A stretch of DNA of 8,339 nucleotides from Bifidobacterium breve (GTDB lineage Bacteria; Actinomycetota; Actinomycetes; Mycobacteriales; Mycobacteriaceae). The DNA is taken from positions 1-8,339 of the forward strand of contig CAMCWJ010000113.1 in assembly GCA_945882475.1 (NCBI GenBank), in the 5' to 3' direction. The position numbers and the translations under genes are program-made. Shown here in pieces: positions 1-6,666 of the stretch (the stretch's first letter is position 1; the number at the start of each line of letters is the position of its first letter). Under the pieces are notes generated by a model. It was not told where the DNA came from and searched no databases. It worked only from the letters and a program-made list of their open reading frames with translations.

Positions 1-616
1 CGGAGATCATCTTCGCCGCCATGATGTCGTCGAGGCTGTACTCCTGCTGGAACTGCGCATAGGGGTTGTTGACCGAATGCTTGTGGTTCGTGTAGCCGAT
101 CTTGGCGAAGTGTTCGGCGGTGGCGCCGTAGGTCCGCATGTACTCCCGGCCGGCGGCGCCGAACATCCACGGGGCGACCGGAAAAGTGAGTTCGTCCAAT
201 TTCACGAGCGCCTTGATGTGGTTGCCCAGTGGTGATTCGCGATCCTGCGCGCCCCCGCCGAGCGATCCCGGCTGCATCTTCTCGAAGCCCAGCGCCAGCG
301 CACAGTCGGCCAGTCCACCTCGGATCGCTTGGGCTGCAAGGAAAAGCGCGGTCGAGCCCGTTGAACAGTTGTTGTTGACGTTGACAATCGGGATGCCCGT
401 CATGCCGAGTTCGTAGAGGGCTCGCTGCCCGCAGGTCGAATCACCGGCGACATAGCCGACGAAGCCCTGCTCGACATCGGTGTACTCGATGCCGGCGTCG
501 GTGAGCGCCTTGGTGCCCGACTCGCGGGCCATGTCCGGATAGTCCCAGCCCTCGCGGCTGCCCGGCTTCTCGAACTTCGTCATCCCGACCCCGACGACGA
601 ATACCTTGTTTCCCAT
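1..616 (-). CDS. SCP-x/Ltp-type thiolase (lipid-transfer protein family), 3' end cut by window edge
   Basis: The 205 visible residues begin MGNKVFVVGVGMTKFEKPG and form the N-terminal half of a thiolase-fold enzyme of the sterol-carrier-protein-X type, called lipid-transfer proteins (Ltp) in mycobacteria. These enzymes cleave 3-ketoacyl-CoA thioesters with CoA in beta-oxidation of fatty acids or sterol side chains in the cytoplasm. The motif VNNNCSTGS places the nucleophilic Cys at residue 84, so this copy should be catalytically competent. The GFEKMQPGSLGGGAQDR and NHKHSVNNPYAQFQ segments are also typical of the family. The C-terminal His and second Cys lie beyond base 1; family members are about 400 residues. 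The ATG at 614-616 is supported by GGAAGG at 623-628 with a 6-base spacer. The gene is divergent from the reductase at 694, with a KstR-like operator between them. The family call is firm; the exact Ltp paralogue and substrate are not resolved. Confidence 0.9.
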   Translation of the reverse strand, partial: MGNKVFVVGVGMTKFEKPGSREGWDYPDMARESGTKALTDAGIEYTDVEQGFVGYVAGDSTCGQRALYELGMTGIPIVNVNNNCSTGSTALFLAAQAIRGGLADCALALGFEKMQPGSLGGGAQDRESPLGNHIKALVKLDELTFPVAPWMFGAAGREYMRTYGATAEHFAKIGYTNHKHSVNNPYAQFQQEYSLDDIMAAKMIS

Positions 617-644
617 GGTGGTCCTTCCGTTGGCAATCACGTTA

Positions 645-650
645 GTGTAG
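645..650 (-). promoter_or_regulatory. candidate -10 element of the thiolase promoter
   Basis: Read on the minus strand this is TACACT, matching the mycobacterial SigA -10 pattern TANNNT. It would give a transcript start near 637-640 and a 5' leader of roughly 20-25 bases before the thiolase ATG. No good -35 hexamer is visible at the expected distance. The -35 position would fall within or beside the KstR-like palindrome at 658-671, so repressor binding there would block polymerase. This is a weak call from a short motif. Confidence 0.35.
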
Positions 651-657
651 TGAGGAT

Positions 658-671
658 TAGAACGTGTTCTA
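658..671. promoter_or_regulatory. KstR-type operator palindrome
   Basis: TAGAACGTGTTCTA is a perfect inverted repeat with 6-base arms (TAGAAC/GTTCTA) around GT. It matches at every defined position the KstR operator consensus TnnAACnnGTTnnA, known for the TetR-family repressor of cholesterol catabolism in mycobacteria and rhodococci. It sits in the 77-base gap between divergent genes, 41 bases from the thiolase start and 22 bases from the reductase start, so one site could control both. A further half-site follows on the plus strand (GTTCT-A-GTTCT, 666-676). The palindrome is seen directly. KstR binding is inferred from the consensus; the inducing ligand in known systems is a sterol-derived CoA ester. 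Confidence 0.75.
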
Positions 672-693
672 GTTCTTTGGCGGAGGTGAAGCA

Positions 694-1758
694 GTGGCTC
701 TGCGGGTCGTGCAGTGGGCCACCGGCTCAGTCGGAACGGCGGCGATCAGGGCGGTGCTGGAACACCCCGGTCTGGAGCTGACCGGCTGCTGGGTGCATTC
801 GAAGGCCAAGTCCGGCAAGGATGTCGGCGAGATCATCGGCACCGAGCCGCTGGGAGTGATCGCCACCGACAGCGTCGAGGAGGTCCTGGCACTTGACGCC
901 GACGCGGTGATCTACGCGCCGCTGCTGCCCAACGCCGACGAGGTGGCGGCGTTGTTGCGGTCGGGCAAGAACGTCGTGAGCCCGCTGGGTTGGTTCTACC
1001 CGGGCGAGACCGAAGCCGCACCACTTGAGGCCGCGGCGCTGGCGGGTGGCGCCACTCTGCACGGCGCCGGGATCGGCCCCGGCGCGGCCACCGAACTCTT
1101 CCCGCTGCTGCTGTCGGTGATGTCGACCGGGATCACCCATGTTCGGGCCGAGGAGTTCTCGGATCTGCGCACCTACGGTGCACCGGAAGTGCTGCGTCAC
1201 GTGATGGGTTTCGGCGGCACACCGGAGACCGCGCTGCGCGGCCCGATGCAGAAGCTGCTCAACGGAGGTTTCTTCCAGTCGGTCCGGCTGATGGTGGACC
1301 GGCTCGGCTTCGCCGCCGATCCGCGCATCGTCACCAGCCAGCAGGTCGCGGTGGCCACGGCGCCGATCGACTCGCCGATCGGTGTGATCGCGCCCGGGGA
1401 GGTGGCCGCCCGGCGTTTCTGCTGGGACGCTGTCGTGACCAACACCGTGGTGGTCCGGGTCGCCGTCAACTGGCTGATGGGCGAGGAGCATCTCGACCAG
1501 CCGTGGTCCTTCGGCCCGGTCGGCGAACGCTACGAGATCGAGGTGCGGGGCCACCCGAATACCTTCGTGACCGTCAAGGGCTGGCAGCCGGAAACGGTCG
1601 AGGAGGGGTTGGTGAGTAACCCCGGCATCGTCGCCACCGCCGCGCATTGCGTCAACGCCATCGAGGCCACCTGCGCGGCCGAGCCCGGCATTAAGGGTTT
1701 CTTCGACCTGCCACCGCTGAACGGCCGCGCACACCCACTGTTGGGCGGACCGCGTTAG
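694..1758 (+). CDS. Dihydrodipicolinate-reductase-like / amine-dehydrogenase-like NAD(P)-dependent protein
   Basis: This 354-residue protein has an N-terminal Rossmann fold: a first strand LRVVQWATGSVG with the nucleotide-binding turn at residues 8-14, followed by an acidic, Asp-rich region and the strand AVIYAPLLPN (71-80). The segment GAGIGPG (124-130) corresponds to the GTG(x)NPG signature of the 2,4-diaminopentanoate dehydrogenase and native amine dehydrogenase family, which reversibly deaminates amines with NAD(P)+. E105, in FYPGE, is at about the place of the catalytic Glu in those enzymes, but the alignment was by eye. The same fold also serves dihydrodipicolinate reductase, yet this protein is longer than DapB and its context is lipid catabolism, so a lysine-pathway role is unlikely. 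The GTG start is fixed by GGAGG at 682-686 with a 7-base spacer. The gene is probably regulated through the KstR-like site upstream. The substrate is unknown. Confidence 0.82.
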   Translation: MALRVVQWATGSVGTAAIRAVLEHPGLELTGCWVHSKAKSGKDVGEIIGTEPLGVIATDSVEEVLALDADAVIYAPLLPNADEVAALLRSGKNVVSPLGWFYPGETEAAPLEAAALAGGATLHGAGIGPGAATELFPLLLSVMSTGITHVRAEEFSDLRTYGAPEVLRHVMGFGGTPETALRGPMQKLLNGGFFQSVRLMVDRLGFAADPRIVTSQQVAVATAPIDSPIGVIAPGEVAARRFCWDAVVTNTVVVRVAVNWLMGEEHLDQPWSFGPVGERYEIEVRGHPNTFVTVKGWQPETVEEGLVSNPGIVATAAHCVNAIEATCAAEPGIKGFFDLPPLNGRAHPLLGGPR

Positions 1759-1777
1759 CTGTTCCGCTTATCCAGTC

Positions 1778-1800
1778 GACTCGGGCGTTCGTGCCCGGTC
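1778..1800. terminator. U-less hairpin between convergent genes
   Basis: The 40-base gap between the reductase stop (1756-1758) and the acyl-CoA dehydrogenase stop (1799-1801) holds an inverted repeat. CGGGC (1782-1786) pairs with GCCCG (1793-1797) around GTTCGT, in which a G-T wobble can close a TTCG tetraloop. GAC (1778-1780) pairs with GTC (1798-1800), leaving T1781 bulged. No T-tract follows on either strand. Hairpins without a U-tract are common at actinobacterial gene ends, and the convergent placement suits bidirectional termination. Termination itself is inferred. Confidence 0.5.
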
Positions 1801-2974
1801 AGCGCGGCTCGAGTATTGCCTGCGGACCGCGCAGCATCAGTTGCCTACCGATGATGATGCGCTGAATCTCGCTGGCGCCCTCCCAGATTCGCTCGACCCG
1901 CAGCTCCCGGTACATCCGCTCGGCCACGTTCTCGCGCATGTAGCCGCGGCCGCCGAAGATCTGCACTGCGCGGTCGGCGACCCGCCCTGCCATCTCCGAG
2001 CAGTACAGCTTGGCCATCGATGCCTGGCCGTGCAGCACCTTGCGATCCAGGCCGGCGTCGATGCCCCGAGCCACCTCGTAGAGCAGGCCGCGGGCGGCGA
2101 ACAACTCGGTGGCACAGTCGGCCAGCATGCCGGCCACCAGCTGATGCTCACCGAGTGGTTTGCCGTCGACGATGCGGTCCTTGGCGAACGCGGTGGTCTC
2201 GTCGACCAGGCGCTGCGCGGCGCCTACGCAGCGGGACGAGACCATGATGCGTTCGAACCGGAACCAGTCCTGGGTGAACGTCATTCCCTCGCCCTCGGCC
2301 CCGACCAGATGCGTTGCGGGCAACCGCACATCGGTGAACGACACGATCGGATGCTCGTCGGCAATGTGGTGGGTGTACTGCGGACTGCGCACCACATCGA
2401 CGCCGGGGGAGGGCAGATCCACCACGAGCAGGACGTGATCGCCCTCATGCTCCCCGCCGACCAGTCGTGCCTGCACGAAGACGTAGTCGGCAAGGTTGTA
2501 CGACGTGACGTGCCACTTCACCCCGTTGATGATGTAGTCGTCGCCGTCGCGGCGAGCGGTGGTCTCGAGTGCGGAGACGTCCGAGCCGGCGAACTCCTCG
2601 GTGATCGCGTAGGCCTCGTGCTTCTCACCCCGAACCGCGGGAAGCAGCCAGCGCTGCAGTTGGTAGTCGGTGGCCACCGGGGCCCACCACTGCGGCGGGG
2701 TGTGCGCAACCCACGCGAGTGCGTTGGTGACCCGGCCGACCTGTTCCTGAACCAGGACCTGTTGCAGCGCGGTGTATCCCGGGCCGCCCACCGACTTCGG
2801 CATGTTGGTGGCGTACAGACCCAGTTCGATCGCGCGGGCGTGATGTTCTGCGGTGAGTTCCCTGGGAAGCTGGCCACCGGCGAGTTCGGCCTCGACCTCG
2901 TAGGGCATCAGGGTCTCGACGAAATCGCGCGCGGTGTCGCGAATCCGAAGGTCATCCGCGGTCAACCCGAACAT
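1799..2974 (-). CDS. Acyl-CoA dehydrogenase (FadE family)
   Basis: A 391-residue, full-length FAD-dependent acyl-CoA dehydrogenase, which introduces the alpha-beta double bond into an acyl-CoA thioester. The N-terminal helical domain is followed by the FAD/substrate signature AYAITEEFAGSD (121-132) and the beta-domain strand DDYIINGVKWHVTS. The C-terminal domain has QIFGGRGY and then RIWEGASEIQR, whose Glu365 is in the position of the catalytic base of medium-chain dehydrogenases. The ATG at 2972-2974 is preceded by GGAGAG (2983-2988) with an 8-base spacer. The gene is monocistronic as far as the window shows. It is divergent from the FAD oxidoreductase and shares with it an operator-like inverted repeat. 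Chain length or sterol specificity cannot be read from the sequence, so no FadE number is assigned. Confidence 0.93.
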   Translation of the reverse strand: MFGLTADDLRIRDTARDFVETLMPYEVEAELAGGQLPRELTAEHHARAIELGLYATNMPKSVGGPGYTALQQVLVQEQVGRVTNALAWVAHTPPQWWAPVATDYQLQRWLLPAVRGEKHEAYAITEEFAGSDVSALETTARRDGDDYIINGVKWHVTSYNLADYVFVQARLVGGEHEGDHVLLVVDLPSPGVDVVRSPQYTHHIADEHPIVSFTDVRLPATHLVGAEGEGMTFTQDWFRFERIMVSSRCVGAAQRLVDETTAFAKDRIVDGKPLGEHQLVAGMLADCATELFAARGLLYEVARGIDAGLDRKVLHGQASMAKLYCSEMAGRVADRAVQIFGGRGYMRENVAERMYRELRVERIWEGASEIQRIIIGRQLMLRGPQAILEPR

Positions 2975-2997
2975 GCGCCGCGCTCTCCGCTTCTCTT

Positions 2998-3013
2998 GAC
3001 TGAGCGTTCAGTC
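2998..3013. promoter_or_regulatory. TetR-type operator candidate between divergent genes
   Basis: GACTGAGCGTTCAGTC is an inverted repeat with perfect 6-base arms (GACTGA/TCAGTC) and a 4-base centre. It lies in the 58-base gap between the acyl-CoA dehydrogenase (start 2974) and the FAD oxidoreductase (start 3033). Its form, short arms around TGA-N4-TCA, resembles operators of TetR-family repressors of fatty-acid and acyl-CoA genes. It differs clearly from the KstR-like site at 658-671. One arm overlaps a candidate -10 of the dehydrogenase promoter. No regulator gene is present in the window, so the protein that binds is unknown. Confidence 0.5.
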
Positions 3014-3015
3014 TA
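3010..3015 (-). promoter_or_regulatory. candidate -10 element of the acyl-CoA dehydrogenase promoter
   Basis: On the minus strand this reads TAGACT, fitting the mycobacterial TANNNT -10 pattern. It would start transcription near 3003, giving a leader of about 30 bases that contains the GGAGAG ribosome site. No convincing -35 hexamer is seen about 17 bases upstream. The element overlaps the right arm of the inverted repeat at 2998-3013, as expected for a repressor that excludes polymerase. The evidence is a short motif only. Confidence 0.35.
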
Positions 3016-3032
3016 TGCCACGGTCTGCTGGT

Positions 3033-4259
3033 ATGACCAGTTCCGGGAGCGCCGATGTGGTGGTGGTCGGCGGCGGCACGGTCGGCGCATGGACGGCGGT
3101 GCAACTTGCCGAGCGTGGTGTCGGGCGCGTGGTGCTGCTGGAGGCGAAAACCCTTGGTGCGGGCGCCAGCAGTCGGGCTGCCGGCATGGTGCGCGCCCAG
3201 GGCGGCACCGAGACCGCCATTCGACTCGGCATGCGAACCCAGGATTTCTATCGGTCCACCGGCGACCGCTTCCCACTGGACTGCGGCTTCATCGCCCAGG
3301 GATACCTGATGCCGTGCTTCACCGAGGATGAGGTAGCTCAGGCTCACCAGCGGATCGCGTTGCAGCAGCACCTCGGCCTGGACGTCGAGTGGCTATCGAG
3401 TGCCCAGATCGACAGCCGCGAAACCGGTTTGGCGGCCGGAGTCACGATGGGCGCCTCCTATGCACGCGGTGACGGCTACATCGAGGCGTCGCGCAACGTG
3501 CTGGCCTACACCGCCGCACTGACCGCCCACCGCGTCGAGATCCGGGAGCGGTGCGCGTTCACCGGCCTGCGCACCGCCGGTGGGCGGGTGGTCGGCGTGG
3601 ACACCTCGTCGGGACCCATAGACACCGATCGGGTGGTGCTGACCGGCGGTCCGACCCTCGGTGAGGTGGGTGCGCTGGCCGGCGGCCGAATCCCGGCCGG
3701 CGGCGCCCGGCACCAGGTGGTGGTCACCGAACCGGTGCCATCGGTGGACGTCTACGCACTGCCGATGGTGTTCGATGTCACCTCCGGGATCTATTGGCGT
3801 CCCGGCGCGGCCGGGGGATTGCTGTGGGGCATGAGTAATCCCGACGAGCAACCCGGTGAGGCTGTGGGCTTCGACCCGGTCTATTACGCGCAGGCCCGCG
3901 AACGCATCGAGGAGATCTTCCCTGCGGTGGCGGGTCTGGGTCTGCGACGTACCTGGGCGGCCACCATCGACTACACCAGTGATCACACCCCGATACTTGG
4001 CCCCCTGCTCACCGAGGACGGCCCGGTGTCGGGCACGGTGGTGGCCAGTGCCGCCGGACACGGCATGATGTGGGGGCCCGCAGTTGCCGAGGTGGCTGCG
4101 GATCTCGTCATCACCGAAAAGTGTTCCTGGCTGGATGTCACCGACCTCGGCCTGGACCGGTTCGACGCGCACGGCAACAGTCGCCTGGCGCCCGATCCGA
4201 TCTCCCTGCCGTTTCCGGAAAGCGTTGCCCAACAAGAGAAAGCAAGGATCAACACATGA
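3033..4259 (+). CDS. FAD-dependent oxidoreductase, DAO family (sarcosine oxidase beta / amine oxidase-like)
   Basis: A 408-residue flavoprotein of the D-amino-acid-oxidase (DAO) superfamily, which oxidises secondary or primary amines or amino acids with FAD. The N-terminus holds the dinucleotide fold DVVVVGGGTVG (GGGTVG, 13-18), ending in a ribose-binding acid in VVLLEAKTLGAGAS. The C-terminal part has RRTWAATIDYTSDHTPILGP and SAAGHGMMWGPAVAEVAADL, the second FAD-contacting segment typical of sarcosine oxidase beta-like and glycine-oxidase-like proteins. The start was set at ATG 3033, eight residues before the first beta strand. An in-frame ATG at 3015 would give 414 residues but begins two bases after the inverted repeat. 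Neither start has a clear ribosome site, so a short or leaderless message is possible. The stop overlaps the cupin start as ATGA, indicating translational coupling. The substrate is not determinable. Confidence 0.88.
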   Translation: MTSSGSADVVVVGGGTVGAWTAVQLAERGVGRVVLLEAKTLGAGASSRAAGMVRAQGGTETAIRLGMRTQDFYRSTGDRFPLDCGFIAQGYLMPCFTEDEVAQAHQRIALQQHLGLDVEWLSSAQIDSRETGLAAGVTMGASYARGDGYIEASRNVLAYTAALTAHRVEIRERCAFTGLRTAGGRVVGVDTSSGPIDTDRVVLTGGPTLGEVGALAGGRIPAGGARHQVVVTEPVPSVDVYALPMVFDVTSGIYWRPGAAGGLLWGMSNPDEQPGEAVGFDPVYYAQARERIEEIFPAVAGLGLRRTWAATIDYTSDHTPILGPLLTEDGPVSGTVVASAAGHGMMWGPAVAEVAADLVITEKCSWLDVTDLGLDRFDAHGNSRLAPDPISLPFPESVAQQEKARINT

Positions 4260-4603
4260 GCGAAGCTGTCACCACTCCCGTGCTCGCCGATGCCGTGAAC
4301 GCCGAACTGGAGGACTGGGGACCACTGGATGAGGCCACCGGTCATCCGATGGCGACCTACGGCGTCGAACTCTGGGCCCAGGGCACGGCGTCGGCCGGAA
4401 TCTGGCAGTGCGAGCCCGGTCCGTCGCACTGGGTACTGGACGTCAACGAGGTCATCTACCTGGTGGCAGGCCGGATGACGGTGACGCCGGACGGCGGCGA
4501 GTCCAAGGAGATCGGCGTGGGCGATATCGCGGTCTTCCCGCTCGGCTGGTCGGGCACCTGGGAGATCCACGAGACCGTCCGCAAGATCTATTCGATGTTC
4601 TGA
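4256..4603 (+). CDS. Small cupin-domain protein (Cupin_3/DUF861-like)
   Basis: A 115-residue single-domain cupin. The first motif region is GPSHWVLDVNEVIYLVAGRMTV (about 55-76) and the second is GDIAVFPLGWSGTWEIHETVRK (about 89-110). These match the Cupin_3 layout (ureidoglycine aminohydrolase/EutQ-like), including the closing Trp and the VRKIY tail. The canonical HxH metal pair of classical cupins is not present: only H58 and E65 stand in the first motif, and W102 occupies the region where a His is usual in the second. Metal-dependent catalysis is therefore uncertain. The start ATG at 4256 is preceded by AAGGA (4244-4248) with a 7-base spacer and overlaps the upstream stop by four bases, so it is co-translated with the FAD oxidoreductase. 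It probably assists or follows that enzyme, but its specific role is unknown. Confidence 0.85.
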   Translation: MSEAVTTPVLADAVNAELEDWGPLDEATGHPMATYGVELWAQGTASAGIWQCEPGPSHWVLDVNEVIYLVAGRMTVTPDGGESKEIGVGDIAVFPLGWSGTWEIHETVRKIYSMF

Positions 4604-6630
4604 TCCCTCGGGATCACCAGAGCGTCTACCGCGATCGCACCGGCCGGTGAGGCGATCACCGGATTGGCCTCGACGGCGTCGATCACCTCGCCGAGTTCTG
4701 TTGCCAGTTGAGCGAATCCGTGCACCGCATCGGCAAGTGCGTCGAGGTCGACCGGTGGCGCGCCGCGCCACCCGGCCAGCAGCGGAGCAATGCGCAGCGA
4801 CCGCAGCATCGCCAGTGCACCGGCCGCCGTGACCGGAGGGCAGGCGACGGCGCGGTCGGCGAGCAACTCGACCAGTGTTCCGCCGGCGGCGACCACGATG
4901 AGCGGGCCGAAGTTTGGGTCTCGTAGCACTCCGACGGAGACCTCGACGCCGGCTGGGGCCATGGCGTGCACGCTCACCGCCGGCCCCAGCCGATCCGCCA
5001 TCTCCCGGTAGGCCTCGCGCAGCGCCGTCGCATCGGCGACACCTAGGACCACACCGCCCACATCGCTCTTGTGATCGGCGCCGGAGGTTTTCAACGCCAC
5101 CGGGTAGCCGACCTGATCCGCCGCCGCCAACACCTCCCCGGCGTCGTCAGCCACTTCGCTCGCGGCAACCGCGATGCCGTAGTCGGCCAGGAGAGCGAAC
5201 CCGTCGTGGGCGCTCCAGTCGGCGGCGGCCAGCTGCGATGACCATCGGCGTTGGCGATCGACGTCAACGGCCGCCACAGCCGCGGCGGCCGGCTTTGGCC
5301 AGCCGGCCAGATGGCCCAGCGCGGCAATGCCGCTTCGTGCGTTGTCCAGCACCGCAATACCGTTGCTGCGCAAGCGTTTCGCAGTGGCACTGTCGATGGC
5401 GGACGGCACCGACGCCAATACTGAGATCGGCGAATCGGTGCTTGCCGCAACCTCTATGACGGCATCGGGGTAGGCGGTGTCACCGTCGAATTCGCTGACC
5501 AGATCGACGGCCAGTGCCGTGACCGCAACAGCGGGATCGTCGACGATCGCCTTCAGGCTTCTGCTGAACAGAGTTTGGGTATCGGCACCGGTACCCCACA
5601 GGTCCAACGGGTTGGTGGCGATCAGGCCCTCGTCGAGTAGGTCGGTGATGGTGGCCAGCGTGGTGTCGCCCAGTTCGGCGAATTCGACTCCCAGATCGTG
5701 CGCGAGATCGGCGCACAGTGCCCGTTCGGCACCGGAGTCGTGAACGGTGGCGATCCCGACCGAACCCGGACGGCGCCGACGGCCGGACTCGAAAAGCTCG
5801 ATGGTGTCGCACAATTCGGCCATGTCGCTCACCCGGACCGCACCGGTCTGCGCGCAGAAGGCCTGCCACCCGATGTCCTCGCCGGCCAGCGCCCCGGAGT
5901 GCGCAGCCACCATCTCCCGGCCGCGCGGGGAGTGGCCGACCGACAGGACTACGACGGGCACGTCCTGGTCGGCGGCACGGTGCAGGGCGGAGCGCAGCCT
6001 TCCCACCGCCCTGGGCGTCTCGAGTAGCAGTGCGATCAGGGTGGTGCCGGGGTCGTCGAGCGCGAAGTCGACGTAGTCGGCGGCACCGGTGACCAGTTCC
6101 TGGCCGGAGGAGACCGCCAACCGGAAGCCGAACCCCCGGTTCGCGCGAAGCAGGGTGGAGAACGCCGATCCCGAGTGGGTGATCAGTGAAACCCCACCGG
6201 CGGCAAGGGGATCGGGTTCCAGGTAGCCCAGGGCCCGCAGTCCGGTCACGTTGTTGACGAACCCCATGCACCCCGCGCCGCAGAGCGCCATCCCGGCCCC
6301 CGCCGCCACCGCGGAGATCTCCTCCCGCAGGCCCGGGGTGTGCGCCGAGCCGAACACGACCGCCCCGCGCGCACCGGCGGCGGCCGCGGCCTCGAGTTCG
6401 TCGCGCAACGCCGCATCGGGGACACCCAGCAGCACGAGATCAACCTGCTCGTCGAGGGCGGCCAGCGATGGCGAGCAGGCGACCCCGTTGATGTGGTCGT
6501 AGCGCGGATTCACCAGATGCATCCGCGCGGAACTGCGCATGCCCTCGACGATCATCCGGGCCCCGAAGCTGTCGGGCCGGGCGCTGGCGCCGACCAGTGC
6601 CACCGACCGCGCACCGAGCATCGCGTCCAC
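4588..6630 (-). CDS. Single-chain NDP-forming acyl-CoA ligase (acetate--CoA ligase family)
   Basis: This 680-residue protein has the full alpha-beta fusion layout of ADP-forming acyl-CoA synthetases, which couple acyl-CoA and NDP/NTP interconversion through a phosphohistidine. Residues 1-130 are the CoA-binding domain, beginning LGARSVALVGASARPDSFG. Residues about 145-430 are the succinyl-CoA-ligase-like domains; AAHSGALAGED contains the likely phosphorylated His244. Residues about 470-680 are an ATP-grasp domain with VALKTSGADHKSDVGGV, GVEVSVGVLRDPNFGP and a closing DAVEANPV. The length matches the roughly 700-residue family. The start is GTG at 6628-6630, with ATG at 6619-6621 as an alternative; neither has a strong ribosome site (GAGAG lies too far upstream). 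The gene starts 38 bases after the upstream oxidoreductase stop, consistent with one operon. Its 3' end overlaps the convergent cupin gene by 16 bases. The acid substrate is unknown; propionate, acetate or a larger acyl group are all possible. Confidence 0.9.
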   Translation of the reverse strand: MDAMLGARSVALVGASARPDSFGARMIVEGMRSSARMHLVNPRYDHINGVACSPSLAALDEQVDLVLLGVPDAALRDELEAAAAAGARGAVVFGSAHTPGLREEISAVAAGAGMALCGAGCMGFVNNVTGLRALGYLEPDPLAAGGVSLITHSGSAFSTLLRANRGFGFRLAVSSGQELVTGAADYVDFALDDPGTTLIALLLETPRAVGRLRSALHRAADQDVPVVVLSVGHSPRGREMVAAHSGALAGEDIGWQAFCAQTGAVRVSDMAELCDTIELFESGRRRRPGSVGIATVHDSGAERALCADLAHDLGVEFAELGDTTLATITDLLDEGLIATNPLDLWGTGADTQTLFSRSLKAIVDDPAVAVTALAVDLVSEFDGDTAYPDAVIEVAASTDSPISVLASVPSAIDSATAKRLRSNGIAVLDNARSGIAALGHLAGWPKPAAAAVAAVDVDRQRRWSSQLAAADWSAHDGFALLADYGIAVAASEVADDAGEVLAAADQVGYPVALKTSGADHKSDVGGVVLGVADATALREAYREMADRLGPAVSVHAMAPAGVEVSVGVLRDPNFGPLIVVAAGGTLVELLADRAVACPPVTAAGALAMLRSLRIAPLLAGWRGAPPVDLDALADAVHGFAQLATELGEVIDAVEANPVIASPAGAIAVDALVIPRDQNIE
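4601..4616. terminator. Hairpin at the convergent gene ends
   Basis: TGATCCCTCGGGATCA is a perfect inverted repeat (7-base arms around TC; in RNA probably a 6-base stem with a CUCG loop). It begins exactly on the TGA stop of the cupin gene and lies inside the last codons of the ligase gene on the other strand. There is no T-tract after it. Being symmetric, it would form on both transcripts, so it may act as a bidirectional U-less terminator or 3'-end stabiliser. The structure is seen; the function is inferred. Confidence 0.45.
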
Positions 6631-6666
6631 CGCGGTGCTGCGGAGTCTGCTCTCGGGCGGACTCGG

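Noticed and set aside
138..416. Plus-strand open frame of 92 codons at the left edge
   Set aside because: It is antisense to the thiolase, which carries the conserved NNNCSTGS motif, and has no ribosome site or domain.
643..648. TAGTGT as a plus-strand -10 for the reductase gene
   Set aside because: It fits TANNNT but has no usable -35, and the same bases partly underlie the better placed minus-strand TACACT. The evidence is too weak for a separate feature.
727..1734. 335-codon open frame antisense to the reductase gene
   Set aside because: The composition is Arg/His/Gly-rich without domain signatures, as expected when a GC-rich gene is read backwards. The plus-strand gene has a clear Rossmann fold and ribosome site.
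2996..3001. TTGACT as a plus-strand -35 for the FAD oxidoreductase
   Set aside because: The hexamer is good but no TANNNT -10 lies 16-19 bases downstream (the region reads around CACGGTCT), so a promoter was not called.
1841..3331. 496-codon plus-strand open frame across the acyl-CoA dehydrogenase and the divergent promoter
   Set aside because: It runs antisense to a dehydrogenase with intact motifs, crosses a promoter region and overlaps the next real gene out of frame. No recognisable domain.
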